Under the pieces are notes generated by a model. The model was not told the origin of the DNA, ran no database searches, and saw only the letters and a list, made by a program, of their open reading frames with translations. From Paenibacillus pabuli NBRC 13638 (GTDB lineage: Bacteria; Bacillota; Bacilli; Paenibacillales; Paenibacillaceae), in NCBI RefSeq assembly GCF_001514495.1, contig NZ_BCNM01000010.1:186001-250000 (forward strand): a DNA stretch of 64,000 nt, read 5' to 3'. Positions 1 to 8,111 of the stretch are shown here, one piece after another. Made by a program: the position numbers and the translations under genes. The first letter of the stretch is position 1. Every line of letters begins with the position of its first letter.

Positions 1-68
1 TGCTGTTTAATACGATTTCTGACGTGATCAATGCGGCGATGAATCCCAGATTAAGAAAGGATCTCTAA
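1..68 (+). CDS. ABC transporter permease, C-terminal fragment (NikB/OppB-type)
   Basis: Only the last 21 codons are inside the window, read from base 3 and ending in TAA at 66-68. The peptide ends in a DVINAAMNPRLRKDL-like tail, which is typical of the first permease of nickel/oligopeptide (NikB/OppB) importers. Its stop codon shares one base with the start of the next permease gene, so the two are translationally coupled. The assignment rests on this short tail and on the NikC-like gene that follows. The rest of the gene lies to the left of the window. Confidence 0.7.
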   Translation, partial: LFNTISDVINAAMNPRLRKDL

Positions 69-961
69 TGCGAGTATTAAGAAATTTAAGCAAAGACAAG
101 CTTGCGATGACATCGCTCGCTGTTATTGTGATCATTATTGCTGCGGGCATATTTGCGCCGTTGTGTGCACCTCATGATCCGGAGGAAGTGAATATGAAGC
201 TTCGATATGCTGCCTCCTCTTGGAGTTATTGGTTAGGAAATGATCATTTGGGCAGATGTGTGTTATCCAGACTCATTTATGGTATTCGTCCCAGTGTGCT
301 ATGGGTTTTGGTTGCCTTGATGATATCTGTTCTGGTCGGAGCTGTCGTCGGATTTATCGCGGGGTACTTCAAGGGGAAGACAGATGCTTGGATCATGAGA
401 CTATGTGATGTCATGCTGTCTTTTCCGGGATACGTCATGACACTGGCAGTGGTCGGCATTCTGGGTGCGGGACTTGAACATATTCTGATTGCGTTTGTGG
501 TCATGAAATGGGCGTGGTTTGCCCGCGTCATTCGGACATCGGTGATGCAGTTCTCCGAGATGGACTATGTAAAATTCGCCAAAGCCTCTGGCATTGGCAG
601 CTTTAGAATTATAACCAGGCATATTGTTCCGGTTACATTTGCCGATGTTGCGGTGGTCGCTAGTAGCTCCATGTGTTCAATGATGTTACAGATTTCAGGG
701 CTCTCCTTTCTGGGTTTGGGAATCCAGGCCCCACATGCCGAATGGGGGATGATGTTGAATGAGACTAGGGAAGTCATGTTCTCCAGACCGGAGTTGATGC
801 TGGCACCTGGACTAGCCATTGTCATTGTGGTGTCAGCCTTTAATTTTTTGTCGGATGCACTTCAGGTCGCTTTGGACCCCCAATTAGTGACTTCGACTTC
901 CCGAGGTAAGCTTCGTAATAAAGAGGTGGAAAAGGCCGTTTATGAATATAGTAGAGGTTAA
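68..961 (+). CDS. cntC: Metallophore/nickel-type ABC transporter permease (CntC/NikC-like)
   Basis: This 297-residue inner-membrane permease belongs to the binding-protein-dependent transport family. An N-terminal membrane segment (about residues 13-33) is followed by a periplasm-side segment with the APHDPEEVN-type motif and GNDHLGRCVLSRLIYG, both typical of the NikC/OppC/DppC group. Hydrophobic segments follow, and an EAA-type loop (KFAKASGIGSFRIITRHIVP) contacts the ATPases. The ATG overlaps the preceding permease stop. Two ATPases and two CntE-like exporters follow, which points to uptake of a metal-opine complex (staphylopine/bacillopaline type). The sequence alone does not exclude plain nickel or peptide transport. 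Confidence 0.8.
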   Translation: MRVLRNLSKDKLAMTSLAVIVIIIAAGIFAPLCAPHDPEEVNMKLRYAASSWSYWLGNDHLGRCVLSRLIYGIRPSVLWVLVALMISVLVGAVVGFIAGYFKGKTDAWIMRLCDVMLSFPGYVMTLAVVGILGAGLEHILIAFVVMKWAWFARVIRTSVMQFSEMDYVKFAKASGIGSFRIITRHIVPVTFADVAVVASSSMCSMMLQISGLSFLGLGIQAPHAEWGMMLNETREVMFSRPELMLAPGLAIVIVVSAFNFLSDALQVALDPQLVTSTSRGKLRNKEVEKAVYEYSRG

Positions 962-1775
962 ACATTTGAAGATCTGGGATGCCCATACGGACAAGGTCAT
1001 TATTCATAACAGCTCATTTCAGGTCAAACAAGGAAGCTGTCTGGCCATTGTCGGGGAAAGCGGAAGTGGCAAGTCCGTCACATGCAGGTCCATTATGCGT
1101 TTGAATAAACCCTGGATTCGCCAATCCGGAACGATTCTCTTCAAAGGCGAGGACATGAACCAGCTTTCTGAACAAGAGATGAGACGAAAAAGAGGCAAAA
1201 ACCTGTGCATGATTCTGCAAAATGGCATGAGCGCATTTGACCCTTCTTCAGTGATCGGCGTTCATATCCGTGAGACGCTACAGACGCATTTCGACTGGAA
1301 TAACAAAGAGAGCGAACGGAAGATTATTAGCGCCATGGAAGGCGTCATGTTAAAGAATCCGCAGGAAATCCTGAATCAATATCCACATCAGCTATCAGGG
1401 GGCATGCTGCAGCGAATTATGATTGCATTGGCACTTGTGTTGGAGCCGGATCTGATCATTGCGGATGAACCTACAACGGCACTGGATACGATCTCTCAAT
1501 ATGAAGTGGTTGAACAATTGATTCGACTGCGCGAACGAATGGGTTGTTCCATGCTGTTTATATCCCATGACCTCGGTGTGGTCCAGAAGATTGCAGATGA
1601 AGTGATGGTCATGAAAGACGGAGCCATTGTCGAAAGTGGGCACATTCGGTCTGTTTTTACGAAGCCGAAGCATGCCTATACTCAATATTTGGTTTCCACC
1701 CGGTTGGAGCTGAGCAATCATTTCAGGAAATTGATGCAGGGAGGGGATACAGATGCTCAAGGTGGATGGGATTGA
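942..1775 (+). CDS. cntD: ABC transporter ATP-binding protein (CntD/OppD-like)
   Basis: A 277-residue ATPase that powers the importer encoded just upstream. It has a Walker A motif GESGSGKS near residues 34-41, the ABC signature LSGGMLQR, Walker B LIIADEPTTALD and the switch His in ISHDLGVV. This is the standard OppD/NikD arrangement. It lacks the long Cys-rich C-terminal Fe-S tail of many OppD proteins. The gene overlaps the permease by 20 bases and the next ATPase by 23 bases, so the operon is tightly packed. Substrate is inferred from context: opine-type metallophore with zinc, nickel or cobalt. Confidence 0.8.
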   Translation: MNIVEVKHLKIWDAHTDKVIIHNSSFQVKQGSCLAIVGESGSGKSVTCRSIMRLNKPWIRQSGTILFKGEDMNQLSEQEMRRKRGKNLCMILQNGMSAFDPSSVIGVHIRETLQTHFDWNNKESERKIISAMEGVMLKNPQEILNQYPHQLSGGMLQRIMIALALVLEPDLIIADEPTTALDTISQYEVVEQLIRLRERMGCSMLFISHDLGVVQKIADEVMVMKDGAIVESGHIRSVFTKPKHAYTQYLVSTRLELSNHFRKLMQGGDTDAQGGWD

Positions 1776-2517
1776 AAAGTCCTATAAACAAGGCGGATTA
1801 TTCTCCAAACAAAGACAGAAGATATTGAAAAAAGTTGCATTTGAATGCCAGCATGGCGAATGTCTCGGCATCATCGGTGAAAGCGGAAGCGGTAAGTCGA
1901 CATTGGGCCGTCTGATCCTGGGTCTCGAGAAGCCTGATCGCGGGCGTATTTTATTTGAGGGGAAAAACGTGAATAATCGTAGCGTGCGAATGGGCAGCAT
2001 CAGTGCTGTATTTCAAAATTATACATCCTCCATAAATCCGTTTCTTACGGTGGAGGAAGCCATTATGGAGCCTTTGAAGGCTCAGGGAAAAGTGGAAGCC
2101 CATATGCAAAGCAAAGTGGATACATTGTTGCATCAAGTGGGATTAGACTCTTCCTACAGGCTCAAATATCCGCATGAATTATCCGGTGGAGAGGCACAGA
2201 GAGTGTGTATTGCGAGAGCCATATCCACAGAACCCCGATGCATTGTATTCGATGAAGCCATCAGTTCGCTGGATGTGTCTGTGCAGATTCAGGTGCTGCG
2301 ATTGTTAAAAGAATTAAAGCAATTCTATCAGATGAGCTACGTATTCATTACGCATGATATTCAGGCGGCAGCCTATATTTGCGACAGGGTTATTATTTTC
2401 AGGGACGGTCAGATTGAGGAAATGGTACCTATTGAGCAGCTGAAGGATGTTCAGTCCGAGTATGCCAGGAAATTATTAACCTATTTAATTACGTTCCAGG
2501 GGGAGGACCAAGGATGA
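1753..2517 (+). CDS. cntF: ABC transporter ATP-binding protein (CntF/OppF-like)
   Basis: The second ATPase of the importer, 254 residues. Walker A GESGSGKST, signature LSGGEAQRVCIARA, Walker B CIVFDEAISSLD and the His switch FITHDIQ are all visible. Walker B reads DEAISSLD where most paralogues have DEPTSALD; this form is common in OppF/NikE-like proteins. It pairs with the preceding ATPase to form the nucleotide-binding dimer. Its ATG lies inside the end of the upstream gene, and its stop overlaps the next start (ATGA), so the MFS exporter is translationally coupled to it. Confidence 0.8.
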   Translation: MLKVDGIEKSYKQGGLFSKQRQKILKKVAFECQHGECLGIIGESGSGKSTLGRLILGLEKPDRGRILFEGKNVNNRSVRMGSISAVFQNYTSSINPFLTVEEAIMEPLKAQGKVEAHMQSKVDTLLHQVGLDSSYRLKYPHELSGGEAQRVCIARAISTEPRCIVFDEAISSLDVSVQIQVLRLLKELKQFYQMSYVFITHDIQAAAYICDRVIIFRDGQIEEMVPIEQLKDVQSEYARKLLTYLITFQGEDQG

Positions 2518-3710
2518 GTGGAGCGATGTCTTGGCCCTTTCTGCGTTTGTATATCCTAGTTCTTCTGTATTTTAGTGCAAACGCCATTCTTAATGTGATT
2601 ATCCCTTTACAGGGTGAATCCTTGGGAGCGAGCAGTACAACCATTGGGCTGATTATGGGCGCCTATATGTTTACCACCATGTTTTTCAGGCCATGGGCCG
2701 GGCGGATCATTCAAAAGCGCGGGCCGATTAAAGTGCTGCGTTTTATTCTGATTATCAACGGTTTTGCCTTAATTTTATATACGTTTACTGGTCTTGGGGG
2801 CTATCTGGTGGCTCGTATTTTACAGGGGGTATCGACCGCGTTCTTTTCCATGGCTTTGCAGATTGGCATTATTGATGCCCTGCCGGAGAAAGACCGTTCC
2901 CAGGGCATTTCCTATTATTCGTTGTTCAGTTATATTCCCGGTATTGTGGGACCTGTCTTGGCGCTAGGAATCTGGCAGACAGGCGGGATGGACTATTTTA
3001 CAGTCGTTCTGATCGGTATTGCCGTTTGTACAGGCGTCTTCGGTTATACGGCCAAGATGGACAAGAGCAAAGAGCAGCATCCTGCTGGAAATCCATCGGA
3101 GCAGACCGTAAGCATGTTTCAATCCTTTCGTCAATTGGTGCAAAATCCATTCTTGTTTAGATGCAGTGTATTAATGCTCAGTGCTTCCGTTGTGTTCGGT
3201 GCCATCACGACCTTTATTCCCCTGTACGCCAGTCAATTGCCAAGCGGCAATGCGGGTGTCTATCTGATGCTTCAGGCAGGAACCGTTGTATTCGCTCGGA
3301 TCATGTTACGTAAAAAAATCCCTTCTGATGGCAGGTGGCACGCACCTTTTATCATGGGAACGATGCTGCTGTTGGCCGCAGCCGCACTATGTGTAAGCCG
3401 GGCAATCACAGGAGGAGCTGTCCTTTTGTATGTGGGGGCCATCTTGATGGGTATCGCTCAATCCATTCTCTATCCAACGTTAACCACCTATTTATCCTTT
3501 GTGCTGCCACAGCTGAACCGGAATGTGTTAATCGGTTTATTTATTGCGACAGCAGATCTGGGTGTATCTCTGGGCGGGGTGTTGATGGGACCGATCGCTG
3601 ATCTATCCTCCTACTCGTTTATGTACATGATTTGTGCTATCCTAGGGGCGGTAATGATGGCTTTTGCCTACGAACGAAGAAAACCAGTCACCGATGTGTC
3701 TGTGAGTTAA
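2514..3710 (+). CDS. cntE: MFS transporter, CntE-type metallophore exporter
   Basis: A 398-residue protein with about 12 hydrophobic segments and the MFS loop pattern RPWAGRIIQKRG between segments 2 and 3. It resembles the staphylopine-family exporters that release newly made opine metallophores. Coupling to the importer by a 4-base ATGA overlap fits the cnt arrangement, in which export and reuptake of the same metallophore are encoded together. The substrate is inferred from this neighbourhood. The opine synthesis genes (cntKLM-like) would lie to the left of the window or elsewhere. Confidence 0.72.
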   Translation: MSGAMSWPFLRLYILVLLYFSANAILNVIIPLQGESLGASSTTIGLIMGAYMFTTMFFRPWAGRIIQKRGPIKVLRFILIINGFALILYTFTGLGGYLVARILQGVSTAFFSMALQIGIIDALPEKDRSQGISYYSLFSYIPGIVGPVLALGIWQTGGMDYFTVVLIGIAVCTGVFGYTAKMDKSKEQHPAGNPSEQTVSMFQSFRQLVQNPFLFRCSVLMLSASVVFGAITTFIPLYASQLPSGNAGVYLMLQAGTVVFARIMLRKKIPSDGRWHAPFIMGTMLLLAAAALCVSRAITGGAVLLYVGAILMGIAQSILYPTLTTYLSFVLPQLNRNVLIGLFIATADLGVSLGGVLMGPIADLSSYSFMYMICAILGAVMMAFAYERRKPVTDVSVS

Positions 3711-3737
3711 CTGCAGCTAGAAAGTGGGGACGATGTT

Positions 3738-4964
3738 TTGAAGCCTTCTGTAACGACAGGTGGCACATTAAACCCGGTATCTTTTTCATTTATCCGGTTT
3801 TATTTGTTAGCCTTTTTATTTTTTGCCGCGAATTCAGCTTTGACGATTATTCTCCCTTTGCGGAGTGAGGCAGCGGGGTTGAACCAGGCCGAGATTGGCC
3901 TGATGATGGGGGCGTACATGTTTACGTGTATGCTGCTCAGGCCTTTTGCTGCACAGCTTCTAGGGCGTTACGGTCCGCTACAGGTAATGAAGTGGCTGTT
4001 AATTTTGCATGCTGCAACGTTGCTGTTGTTTGTTGTTTTTGGTGTGGAGACGTATTTGTGGCTGCGGGCGCTGCAAGGTGTAGCTACGGCCTTTTTTTCC
4101 ATGACGATGCAGGCTGGCATTGTGGAAAAGCTGGAGGACAAGGAGCGGGCTCAGGGATTGTCCATGTATACCCTTTTTACGATGGTACCGTCTCTGGTCA
4201 TTCCCCTACTCGCCATCCAGATCTGGGAAAATGCCAGCGACATCTGGTTTACTTTGCTAATGATCGGTTTGGCGGCCCTTCCGCTCCTGATCGGCTATTA
4301 CGTGGACTTGCCCCGAAGCACGGTCCAGAATAAATCGTATACGCTGGGGGATATGGTGCGGTCATTCGGCGGCATCTGGCGCAGCACACCACTGTTGATC
4401 AGCAGCGTAGTTATGCTGTTTGCTTCATGTGTATTTGGAGCCACCGCGACCTTTCTTCCGCTGTATATGGTATCGACCGGAAAGGCGAGCGCGGGCGTGT
4501 TTTTAACGATCCAGGGGTTGGTTGTCATCTTGTGCAGATTCATTCTGCGCAAAAAAATTCCTTCCGACGGCAGCTGGAATACATGGCTGATGGCGGGTCT
4601 GCTGTTATGTGCAGCACTGGGAACCCAGCTGCTCGCCCTGTCAGAGACGATCGGTCCGCTGGTGTACCTGTCTGCGGTGTTCAGTGGTTTTGCCGTGGCA
4701 TTGCTGTACCCGACATTAACCACTTATTTATCATTTGTACTGCCGACCGATTCCAGATATGTACTCATGGGTATTTTCATGTCCTCGTATGATCTGGGAT
4801 TCTCTCTGGGCGGGCTTGCGATGGGATTAATTGTACAAATAAGTTCGTATTCAACCATGTTTACAATCTGCACGCTGTTATCCGTTACAGCCATGATTCT
4901 CGTCTTGGCCTTCAGGCAACGAATGGAAGCAGGGAATAGGGCTAAATCGGTGGCGGCGACCTGA
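3738..4964 (+). CDS. Second CntE-like MFS exporter, paralogue of the preceding gene
   Basis: A 408-residue MFS protein that aligns along its whole length with the upstream exporter. Shared stretches include GLMMGAYMFT (versus GLIMGAYMFT), a shared RKKIPSDG and LYPTLTTYLSFVLP. It is therefore a tandem duplicate. The start is TTG at 3738, preceded by GTGGGGACG; no in-frame ATG sits closer to a ribosome binding site. Paired paralogues could form a heterodimer, handle different metallophores, or separate export of the apo and metal-loaded forms. None of these can be decided from sequence. Confidence 0.7.
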   Translation: MKPSVTTGGTLNPVSFSFIRFYLLAFLFFAANSALTIILPLRSEAAGLNQAEIGLMMGAYMFTCMLLRPFAAQLLGRYGPLQVMKWLLILHAATLLLFVVFGVETYLWLRALQGVATAFFSMTMQAGIVEKLEDKERAQGLSMYTLFTMVPSLVIPLLAIQIWENASDIWFTLLMIGLAALPLLIGYYVDLPRSTVQNKSYTLGDMVRSFGGIWRSTPLLISSVVMLFASCVFGATATFLPLYMVSTGKASAGVFLTIQGLVVILCRFILRKKIPSDGSWNTWLMAGLLLCAALGTQLLALSETIGPLVYLSAVFSGFAVALLYPTLTTYLSFVLPTDSRYVLMGIFMSSYDLGFSLGGLAMGLIVQISSYSTMFTICTLLSVTAMILVLAFRQRMEAGNRAKSVAAT

Positions 4965-5109
4965 TTGTATGGCGGCGTATATAAGAAAAAAATGAAAGGC
5001 GTATGGACTGATTTTTTCTGGAGACACATCATTATGATTCGAAGCTACAGGAGGCAGGTCATAGGCCTTTTTTTGGCTGAGGTTTTTTTGATTTTTCATT
5101 AAAAATGAT

Positions 5110-5138
5110 TTGACAACATCGTTCAACAGGATTATAGT
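5110..5138 (+). promoter_or_regulatory. SigA-type promoter of the zinc-starvation operon
   Basis: A perfect -35 box TTGACA (5110-5115) and a -10 box TATAGT (5133-5138) are separated by 17 bases. Transcription should start near 5145, inside or just before the Zur-box-like palindrome, so repressor binding would block initiation directly. Confidence 0.7.
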
Positions 5139-5146
5139 CATTGTTG

Positions 5147-5170
5147 TTAATCGTAATAATTACTATTAAA
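5147..5170. promoter_or_regulatory. Zur box (zinc-uptake repressor operator)
   Basis: The sequence TCGTAATAATTACTATT with flanking A/T matches the Bacillus Zur consensus TCGTAATNATTACGA except for one base in the right half. It lies immediately downstream of a strong promoter and upstream of a CobW-family GTPase and a zinc-free S14 gene. Both gene types are classic Zur targets in Bacillus, which makes the call consistent. Confidence 0.8.
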
Positions 5171-5211
5171 GTCCAGGTTACACAGACTGCAAATATAAGG
5201 AGTAGAGATCT

Positions 5212-6408
5212 ATGACACAAAAGCAAGTTCCGGTAACCGTACTGAGTGGTTACCTCGGTTCAGGGAAAACGACTGTTTTGAATCATGTGTTGAACAACAG
5301 ACAGGGGCTCAAAGTTGCGGTGATCGTCAACGACATGAGTGAGGTGAACATTGATGCTGCGTTGGTTAAGGGGGAGGCAACCTTGTCTCGAACCGAAGAG
5401 AAGTTGGTGGAGTTGTCGAACGGCTGTATCTGCTGCACCTTGCGGGATGATCTGATGCAGGAGATTGAAAAGCTGGTGAACGAAGGCAAGTATGACTATA
5501 TTTTGATCGAATCCACCGGCATCAGTGAACCTGTTCCAGTTGCACAGACCTTTACATACGCCGATGAGGAATCGGGTATTGATCTGACTCGCCTAGCCCG
5601 ATTGGATTGTCTGGTAACGGTGGTGGATGCCAATCGATTCTGGCATGATTTTGGATCAGGACAGAGTCTTCTGGATCGTAATCAGGCGACCGGAGATGAG
5701 GACACCCGTGACGTCGTAGACTTGTTGATCGATCAGATCGAAACCTGTGATGTGCTGCTGCTGAACAAATGTGATCTGGTCGATGACACCGAGCTGAACA
5801 AGCTCGAAGGGGTCATCCGCAAGTTACAGCCTAACGCCAAGATCATTCGGACTGAGAATGGACAGGTGAATCCGTCTGAGATTCTGAATACGAGTCGCTT
5901 TGATTTTGAGAAAGTGAGCATGTCCGCTGGATGGATTCAGGAGCTGGAGAAGGAGTCGCATACACCGGAAACCGAGGAATATGGCATTGGTTCCTTCGTC
6001 TATCGCCGCAGAAAGCCATTCCATCCTTCTCGTCTGGCTGAGTTCATGAGTTACTGGCCGGAAGAAGTAGTACGTGCCAAAGGATTGGTATGGCTCGCGG
6101 CTGAAGGGGATGTTGCTGCAAGCCTTAGTCAGGCAGGGCCATCCATTCAGTTCGGTCCTGCGGGACATTGGGTCGCGGCGTTGCCGGAAGCGGATAAGGA
6201 AGAAATTTTGCGTAACGAGCCGGACGTTCTGGAGAAATGGGATGCCCAGTGGGGAGATCGTCAAACGGAGCTTGTCATGATCGGAATCGACATGGAACGT
6301 GCCAGCATTGAAGATGAGCTGGATCAGTGTCTGCTCAGTGATGAAGAAATGCTGGCCGACTGGGGTCATTTCGACAATCCCCTGCCATGGCCTGTGGAAG
6401 TCGTATAA
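5212..6408 (+). CDS. CobW/COG0523-family GTPase, probable zinc metallochaperone (YciC/ZigA-like)
   Basis: A 398-residue cytosolic GTPase. The P-loop GYLGSGKTT is at residues 13-21. The metal-binding CxCC motif (GCICC) is at 71-75, after the switch region. ESTGISEP and NKCD (guanine specificity) follow, and a CobW C-terminal domain ends the protein. Proteins of this family deliver zinc to target enzymes during starvation, and several Bacillus members are Zur-regulated. The Zur-box promoter upstream and the zinc-independent S14 downstream support the zinc role. The ribosome binding site TAAGGAG lies 11 bases before the ATG. Confidence 0.85.
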   Translation: MTQKQVPVTVLSGYLGSGKTTVLNHVLNNRQGLKVAVIVNDMSEVNIDAALVKGEATLSRTEEKLVELSNGCICCTLRDDLMQEIEKLVNEGKYDYILIESTGISEPVPVAQTFTYADEESGIDLTRLARLDCLVTVVDANRFWHDFGSGQSLLDRNQATGDEDTRDVVDLLIDQIETCDVLLLNKCDLVDDTELNKLEGVIRKLQPNAKIIRTENGQVNPSEILNTSRFDFEKVSMSAGWIQELEKESHTPETEEYGIGSFVYRRRKPFHPSRLAEFMSYWPEEVVRAKGLVWLAAEGDVAASLSQAGPSIQFGPAGHWVAALPEADKEEILRNEPDVLEKWDAQWGDRQTELVMIGIDMERASIEDELDQCLLSDEEMLADWGHFDNPLPWPVEVV

Positions 6409-6461
6409 CTGGGAAGTTGATGTTCTAAACATAAATTCAATGGATAAAGGAGCTGTAACTC

Positions 6462-6731
6462 ATGGCTAAGAAATCAAAAGTGGTACGTGAGAAGCAACGC
6501 CAGGCGATAGTAGCAAAATATGCGAACCTGCGCCGGGAGCTGAAGGAAAAAGGGGATTACGAGGCATTGCAGAAATTGCCACGGAATGCATCTCCAACTC
6601 GTTTGAAGAACCGTTGTGAAGTGACAGGTCGCCCGCGAGGTTATCTACGCAAGTTCAAGGTGTCTCGAATTAAGTTCAGAGAACTGGCCCATCAAGGACA
6701 GATTCCTGGCGTAACAAAATCCAGCTGGTAA
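6462..6731 (+). CDS. rpsN: Ribosomal protein S14, zinc-independent (C-minus) form
   Basis: An 89-residue S14 with the conserved NASPTRLKNRCEVTGRPRG and KFKVSRIKFRELAHQGQIPG blocks. It has only one cysteine and none of the CxxC pairs of the short zinc-binding S14, so it is the C-minus paralogue. In Bacillus this form is induced by zinc starvation and replaces the zinc-containing S14, sparing zinc. It follows the CobW GTPase by 53 bases with its own AAAGGAG site and no terminator between them, so the two share the Zur-controlled promoter. Confidence 0.92.
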   Translation: MAKKSKVVREKQRQAIVAKYANLRRELKEKGDYEALQKLPRNASPTRLKNRCEVTGRPRGYLRKFKVSRIKFRELAHQGQIPGVTKSSW

Positions 6732-6774
6732 AATGATCAAGGGGTGGTATTTCGCTGAAAGGATGTGCATCTTC

Positions 6775-7110
6775 ATGCTGGACTTGTTTACGTTACGGAG
6801 AATTGAGTCCGTAATGAACGGATATATTCACGAGAAGGTACCCGCGCCACTGCGTACGATGGTGAAGTTGACGTATGTGATGAATGACAATGAATTGATC
6901 CTGACCGAAGAAAGACCCGCCGAGGAACGGTATCAATGGGACAAGATGCATATTGCTCGATTTTACTGGGAAGAAAATCAGTGGAAAGTGTATGCCAGAG
7001 ATGAACAGAGCAGCTGGAATCCGGTAGATGTTATTACACCTTGTTCTGATTTTGAGAATGTGCTTGAGCAGGTGGAACGGGATGAGGCTGGACTGTTCTG
7101 GCGCATGTGA
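6775..7110 (+). CDS. Conserved hypothetical protein, 111 residues
   Basis: No family was recognised. The protein is acidic and soluble, without membrane segment or signal peptide; it contains LTEERPAEERYQWD and a Trp-rich FYWEENQWKVYARDEQSSW stretch. The reading frame is open from 6733, but AAAGGA at about 6757-6762 favours the ATG at 6775. A start at 6763 is possible. It follows rpsN by 43 bases and is followed by a strong terminator, so it probably ends the zinc-starvation transcript. A zinc-related role would be guilt by association only. Confidence 0.6.
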   Translation: MLDLFTLRRIESVMNGYIHEKVPAPLRTMVKLTYVMNDNELILTEERPAEERYQWDKMHIARFYWEENQWKVYARDEQSSWNPVDVITPCSDFENVLEQVERDEAGLFWRM

Positions 7111-7118
7111 GCGAGTTC

Positions 7119-7158
7119 AAAGATAACCACATTCAGTGGCTATCTTTGGGCTTTTTTT
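7119..7158 (+). terminator. Intrinsic terminator ending the rpsN operon
   Basis: AAAGATAACCAC and GTGGCTATCTTT form a 12-base stem with one mismatch around a 5-base loop, followed by GGGC and a run of seven T. It lies nine bases after the preceding stop codon. Confidence 0.85.
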
Positions 7159-7240
7159 GTGTCCAAGAATCAATGAAGCAAAGAGGGAGACGATCTTTTG
7201 ATCTTCCTTCCTTAATGGGTAAAAGAATAAATAAAATCTG

Positions 7241-7266
7241 TTTTACAATAAAAATTTATTGTGAAA
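7241..7266. promoter_or_regulatory. Inverted repeat upstream of the DUF2975-YozG operon, probable operator
   Basis: TTTTACAATAAA and TTTATTGTGAAA form a 12-base inverted repeat with one mismatch around a 2-base centre. It lies 53 bases before the first gene of an operon that also encodes a small Xre-type regulator, so autoregulation through this site is a reasonable inference. A TATGAT hexamer at 7277-7282 could be the -10 box. Confidence 0.45.
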
Positions 7267-7318
7267 CGATAAATATTATGATAAATTCATATCACTTAAA
7301 ACAAGTGAGGTGCTTTTT

Positions 7319-7795
7319 GTGAAGCGAGGTACAACCATCTTTTTAAAATTAGCTGTGTTGCTTATTGGTGTTCCCATTCTTGCCTTATGTATATTCGGCA
7401 TACCCTGGTTAGCGAACAATCCGGTGAATCCGAATTATGCAGGTGTACTATACCCTATAGTGATTATTATGTATGTGTCAGTTATTCCGTTTATCGTTGC
7501 ACTGTACCAGGCATTCCGTCTGCTGAGCTACATCGACAAAAATGAAGCGTTCTCTCTAATGTCAGTGAAATCCTTAAAAACAATAAAATATTGTGCTATT
7601 GTAATCAGTAGTCTCTATTTTGTGATGTTGCCATTTGTTTATGTTGTAGCAGAGAAAGATGATGCCCCAGGCCTCATTCTAATGGGAATGGTTCCTATTT
7701 TTGCTTCATTGGTCATCGCAGTGTTTTCCGCTGTGCTCCAAAGATTGTTACAGGAAGCGATTGATATTAAATCAGAAAATGACCTAGTGGTCTGA
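7319..7795 (+). CDS. DUF2975 family membrane protein
   Basis: A 158-residue protein with four hydrophobic segments and a central loop reading YIDKNEAFSLMSVKSLKTIKY, the hallmark of DUF2975. The frame opens at a GTG at 7310, but GTGAGG at 7305-7310 is correctly spaced for the GTG at 7319, which is preferred. DUF2975 proteins are commonly encoded beside a YozG-like regulator, as here (the next gene starts nine bases after the stop). The biochemical role is unknown. Confidence 0.75.
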   Translation: MKRGTTIFLKLAVLLIGVPILALCIFGIPWLANNPVNPNYAGVLYPIVIIMYVSVIPFIVALYQAFRLLSYIDKNEAFSLMSVKSLKTIKYCAIVISSLYFVMLPFVYVVAEKDDAPGLILMGMVPIFASLVIAVFSAVLQRLLQEAIDIKSENDLVV

Positions 7796-7804
7796 GGTGA
7801 ATAT

Positions 7805-8038
7805 ATGGCCATTATAATCAATATTGATGTGATGTTGGCAAAGCGGAAAATGACGGTTACCGAGCTTGCAGAGAGAGTTGAGATCACGATCGCCAATATT
7901 TCCATATTAAAAACAGGAAAAGCAAAAGCGATCCGTTTATCCACTCTGGATGCCATCTGTAAAGCACTGGATTGTCAGCCTGGAGATATATTGGAATATA
8001 AGGCCGACGAGAATGAAGATACGGATGCGCATTCCTGA
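7805..8038 (+). CDS. YozG-like Xre/HTH transcriptional regulator
   Basis: A 77-residue protein that is almost entirely one helix-turn-helix (about residues 6-65). The recognisable pattern is LAKRKMTVTELAERVEIT, then ISILKTGKAKAIRLSTLDAI and CKALDCQPGDILEY. The last motif is typical of the YozG/HTH_26 group. It probably represses its own DUF2975 operon through the upstream inverted repeat. A strong terminator lies 10 bases downstream. Confidence 0.85.
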   Translation: MAIIINIDVMLAKRKMTVTELAERVEITIANISILKTGKAKAIRLSTLDAICKALDCQPGDILEYKADENEDTDAHS

Positions 8039-8048
8039 AAAATGAGCG

Positions 8049-8085
8049 AAGAAGACTCTGCATATTATATGCAGAGTCTTCTTTT
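8049..8085. terminator. Bidirectional intrinsic terminator between yozG-like and araC-like genes
   Basis: AAGAAGACTCTGCATA and TATGCAGAGTCTTCTT form a perfect 16-base stem around TTA. T follows on the right and A-rich sequence lies on the left. The flanking genes converge, so the hairpin can serve both. Confidence 0.9.
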
Positions 8086-8111
8086 GCGTCAGCATATCAA
8101 GGAACTTGTGC

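Noticed and set aside
5041..5095. Possible terminator after the second MFS exporter (AGGC/GCCT followed by T runs)
   Set aside because: The stem is only about four bases, too weak to call, although T runs are present.
7107..7322. A 71-codon forward frame after the rpsN operon
   Set aside because: It spans the intrinsic terminator at 7119-7158 and the putative operator, and lacks a ribosome binding site.
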